Positions 62,919 to 64,000 of a stretch of DNA of 64,000 nt are shown here, in pieces (the stretch's first letter is position 1; each line of letters starts with the position of its first letter). Position numbers and translations under genes: made by a program. This DNA is from Ryuthela nishihirai (Eukaryota; Arthropoda; Arachnida; Araneae; Heptathelidae), in assembly GCA_038380435.1 (NCBI GenBank), contig JAWZYU010000034.1, forward strand, positions 38,998,901-39,062,900, read 5' to 3'. The notes beneath the pieces are model-generated. The model was given only the letters and a program-made list of their open reading frames with translations, made no database searches and had not been told where the DNA came from.

Positions 62919-63606
62919 TTGGGGCGGGGGTGGCTCAGTCGGTAGCGCGCCAGGCTCGTAATCTGTAGTTCCCAGGTTCGAGTCCCAGCTGGGTCAGCGT
63001 TGAGATTTATCTCCGCAAAATTTCCCGCCCTACCCACGGTCAGTAGGGGACACCGATGGGCTTGGAAAGGCCGCCGTCCGTCGGATGGGACGTTAAGCCG
63101 TGGCCCCGTGTGCGGGAGAGCCATACCCCGTGCACGTTAAAGAACACGCTGGATGGCCTTGACGGGAGGCTACCATCTGTCTCCCAATAGCTGTTCCAGT
63201 GGGTCCCCTCCCCCAACCTTCTCTGAGCCTTCGGGGTCCATGTGACCTGGCCATTTAGCCCATGGTGTGCAAAAAAGTGCCGCTCAGAGGTAAAACAACC
63301 CAACCCAACGGGAGGCTACCATCTGTCTCCCAACAGCTGTTCCAGTGAGTCAACTCCCCCAACCTTCTCTGAGCCTTCGGGGTCCATGTGACCTGGCCAT
63401 TTAGCCCATGGTGTGCAAAAAAGTGCCGCTCAGAGGTAAAACAACCCAACCCAACCCAACGGGAGGCTACCATCTGTCTCCCAACAGCTGTTCCAGTGGG
63501 TCAACTCCCCCAACCTTCTCTGAGCCTTCGGGGTCCATGTGACCTGGTCATTTAGCCCATGGTGTGCAAAAAAGTGCCGCTCAGAGGTAAAACAACCCAA
63601 CCCAAC
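62919..63606 (+). repeat. SINE-A trimer flanked by one 11-bp target duplication
   Basis: CCTTCAGCGCT at 62908-62918 and 63607-63617. Inside: one full unit (62919-63308), then two nearly identical 3' partial units beginning GGGAGGCTACC (63310 and 63461), each ending in the CAACCC tail. Both joins fall at CCCAAC|GGGAGG. Confidence 0.95.
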
Positions 63607-63697
63607 CCTTCAGCGCTCTCACCGGACCATCAGTGCAGAAGTGCAATAAAATTCAATTTCATTGTTCCCACTCCAAACGACGCCTTCCGTTTTACTA

Positions 63698-64000
63698 GGG
63701 GGCGGGGGTGGCTCAGTCGGTAGCGCGCCAGGCTCGTAATCTGTAGTTCCCAGGTTCGAGTCCCAGCTGGGTGGGCGTTGAGATTTATCTTCGCAAAACT
63801 CCCTGCAAACGGTCAGTAGGGGACACCGATGGGCTTGGAAAGGCCGCCGCCCGTCGGATGCGACGTTAAGCCGTGGCTCCGTATGCAGGAGAGCCATACC
63901 CCGTGCACGTTAAAGAACACACTGGATGGCCTTGACGGGAGGCTACCATCTGTCTACAAACCACTGTTTTAGTGGGTTCCCTTCCCCAACCTTTTCTGAG
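63698..64000 (+). repeat. SINE-A, running off the window
   Basis: Full head with both boxes (GGTTCGAGTCC near 63756), central domain and 3' part up to CCAACCTTTTCTGAG at the window end. The tail and right flank are not visible. Confidence 0.92.

Noticed and set aside
50359..63606. CAACCC/TTGGG repeats as telomeric DNA
   Set aside because: They occur only as the short tails of SINE-A copies, 2-5 units long, each at an element end.
6447..63897. Many recurring open frames of 60-160 codons beginning MGCFTSERHFFAHHG or MALPHTGPRLNVPSDG
   Set aside because: They are frames of the SINE-A central and 3' parts on the two strands. They recur because the SINE recurs, run across target-site borders and match no protein family.
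1..64000. CRISPR arrays, bacterial operons or plasmid features
   Set aside because: The repeats are interspersed eukaryotic elements, the gene is spliced, and no evenly spaced short repeats with unique spacers exist.

Overview
The window is animal nuclear DNA, most likely from an invertebrate. It holds an AT-rich spliced gene with phase-matched GT/AG introns, and every other recognisable element is eukaryotic: tRNA-derived SINEs, a non-LTR retrotransposon with endonuclease, reverse transcriptase and RNase H, and Tc1/mariner, hAT and piggyBac-type DNA elements. I cannot name the species. I see no bacterial, viral or CRISPR content and no rRNA gene.

Left part (about 3-27 kb): ten + strand exons (3087-3232 to 26613-26690) join in one open frame of 406 codons plus stop. 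This is the C-terminal part of a larger helical, leucine-rich protein; its start lies to the left of the window and I do not recognise the family. Its introns hold a mariner relic, a reverse-transcriptase fragment, a Tc1-like relic split by a nest of SINEs and a piggyBac-type MITE, a 79-bp mariner-type MITE, a 570-bp inverted-repeat element and several tRNA-like units.

Middle part (27-41 kb): no host gene seen. It contains a SINE split by a hAT-type MITE with a perfect 8-bp target duplication, a decayed Tc1-like transposase with a 21-G run, a small hAT-type MITE, a palindrome of almost 1 kb (34745-35703), a 2.5-kb inverted array of about 280-bp units (37.56-40.07 kb), and a 670-bp element with terminal inverted repeats.

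41.2-47.1 kb: a nearly complete I-lineage-like LINE (gag with three zinc knuckles; endonuclease, reverse transcriptase, RNase H), inactivated by one shift in ORF1, two stops and one shift in ORF2, and two SINE insertions, both with target duplications.

49-64 kb: dominated by one SINE family (SINE-A, about 385 bp, tRNA-like head, conserved central domain, CAACC-type tail). Copies lie in both orientations, nested up to three deep and fused into direct dimers and trimers. A 3.66-kb hAT transposon (53519-57182) sits inside one SINE dimer and itself carries three younger SINEs. Target duplications give the order of events. The most unusual signals are the SINE multimers bounded by a single target duplication, a SINE flanked by a 144-bp duplication, the large palindrome, and pairs of divergent tRNA-like units around a shared core.
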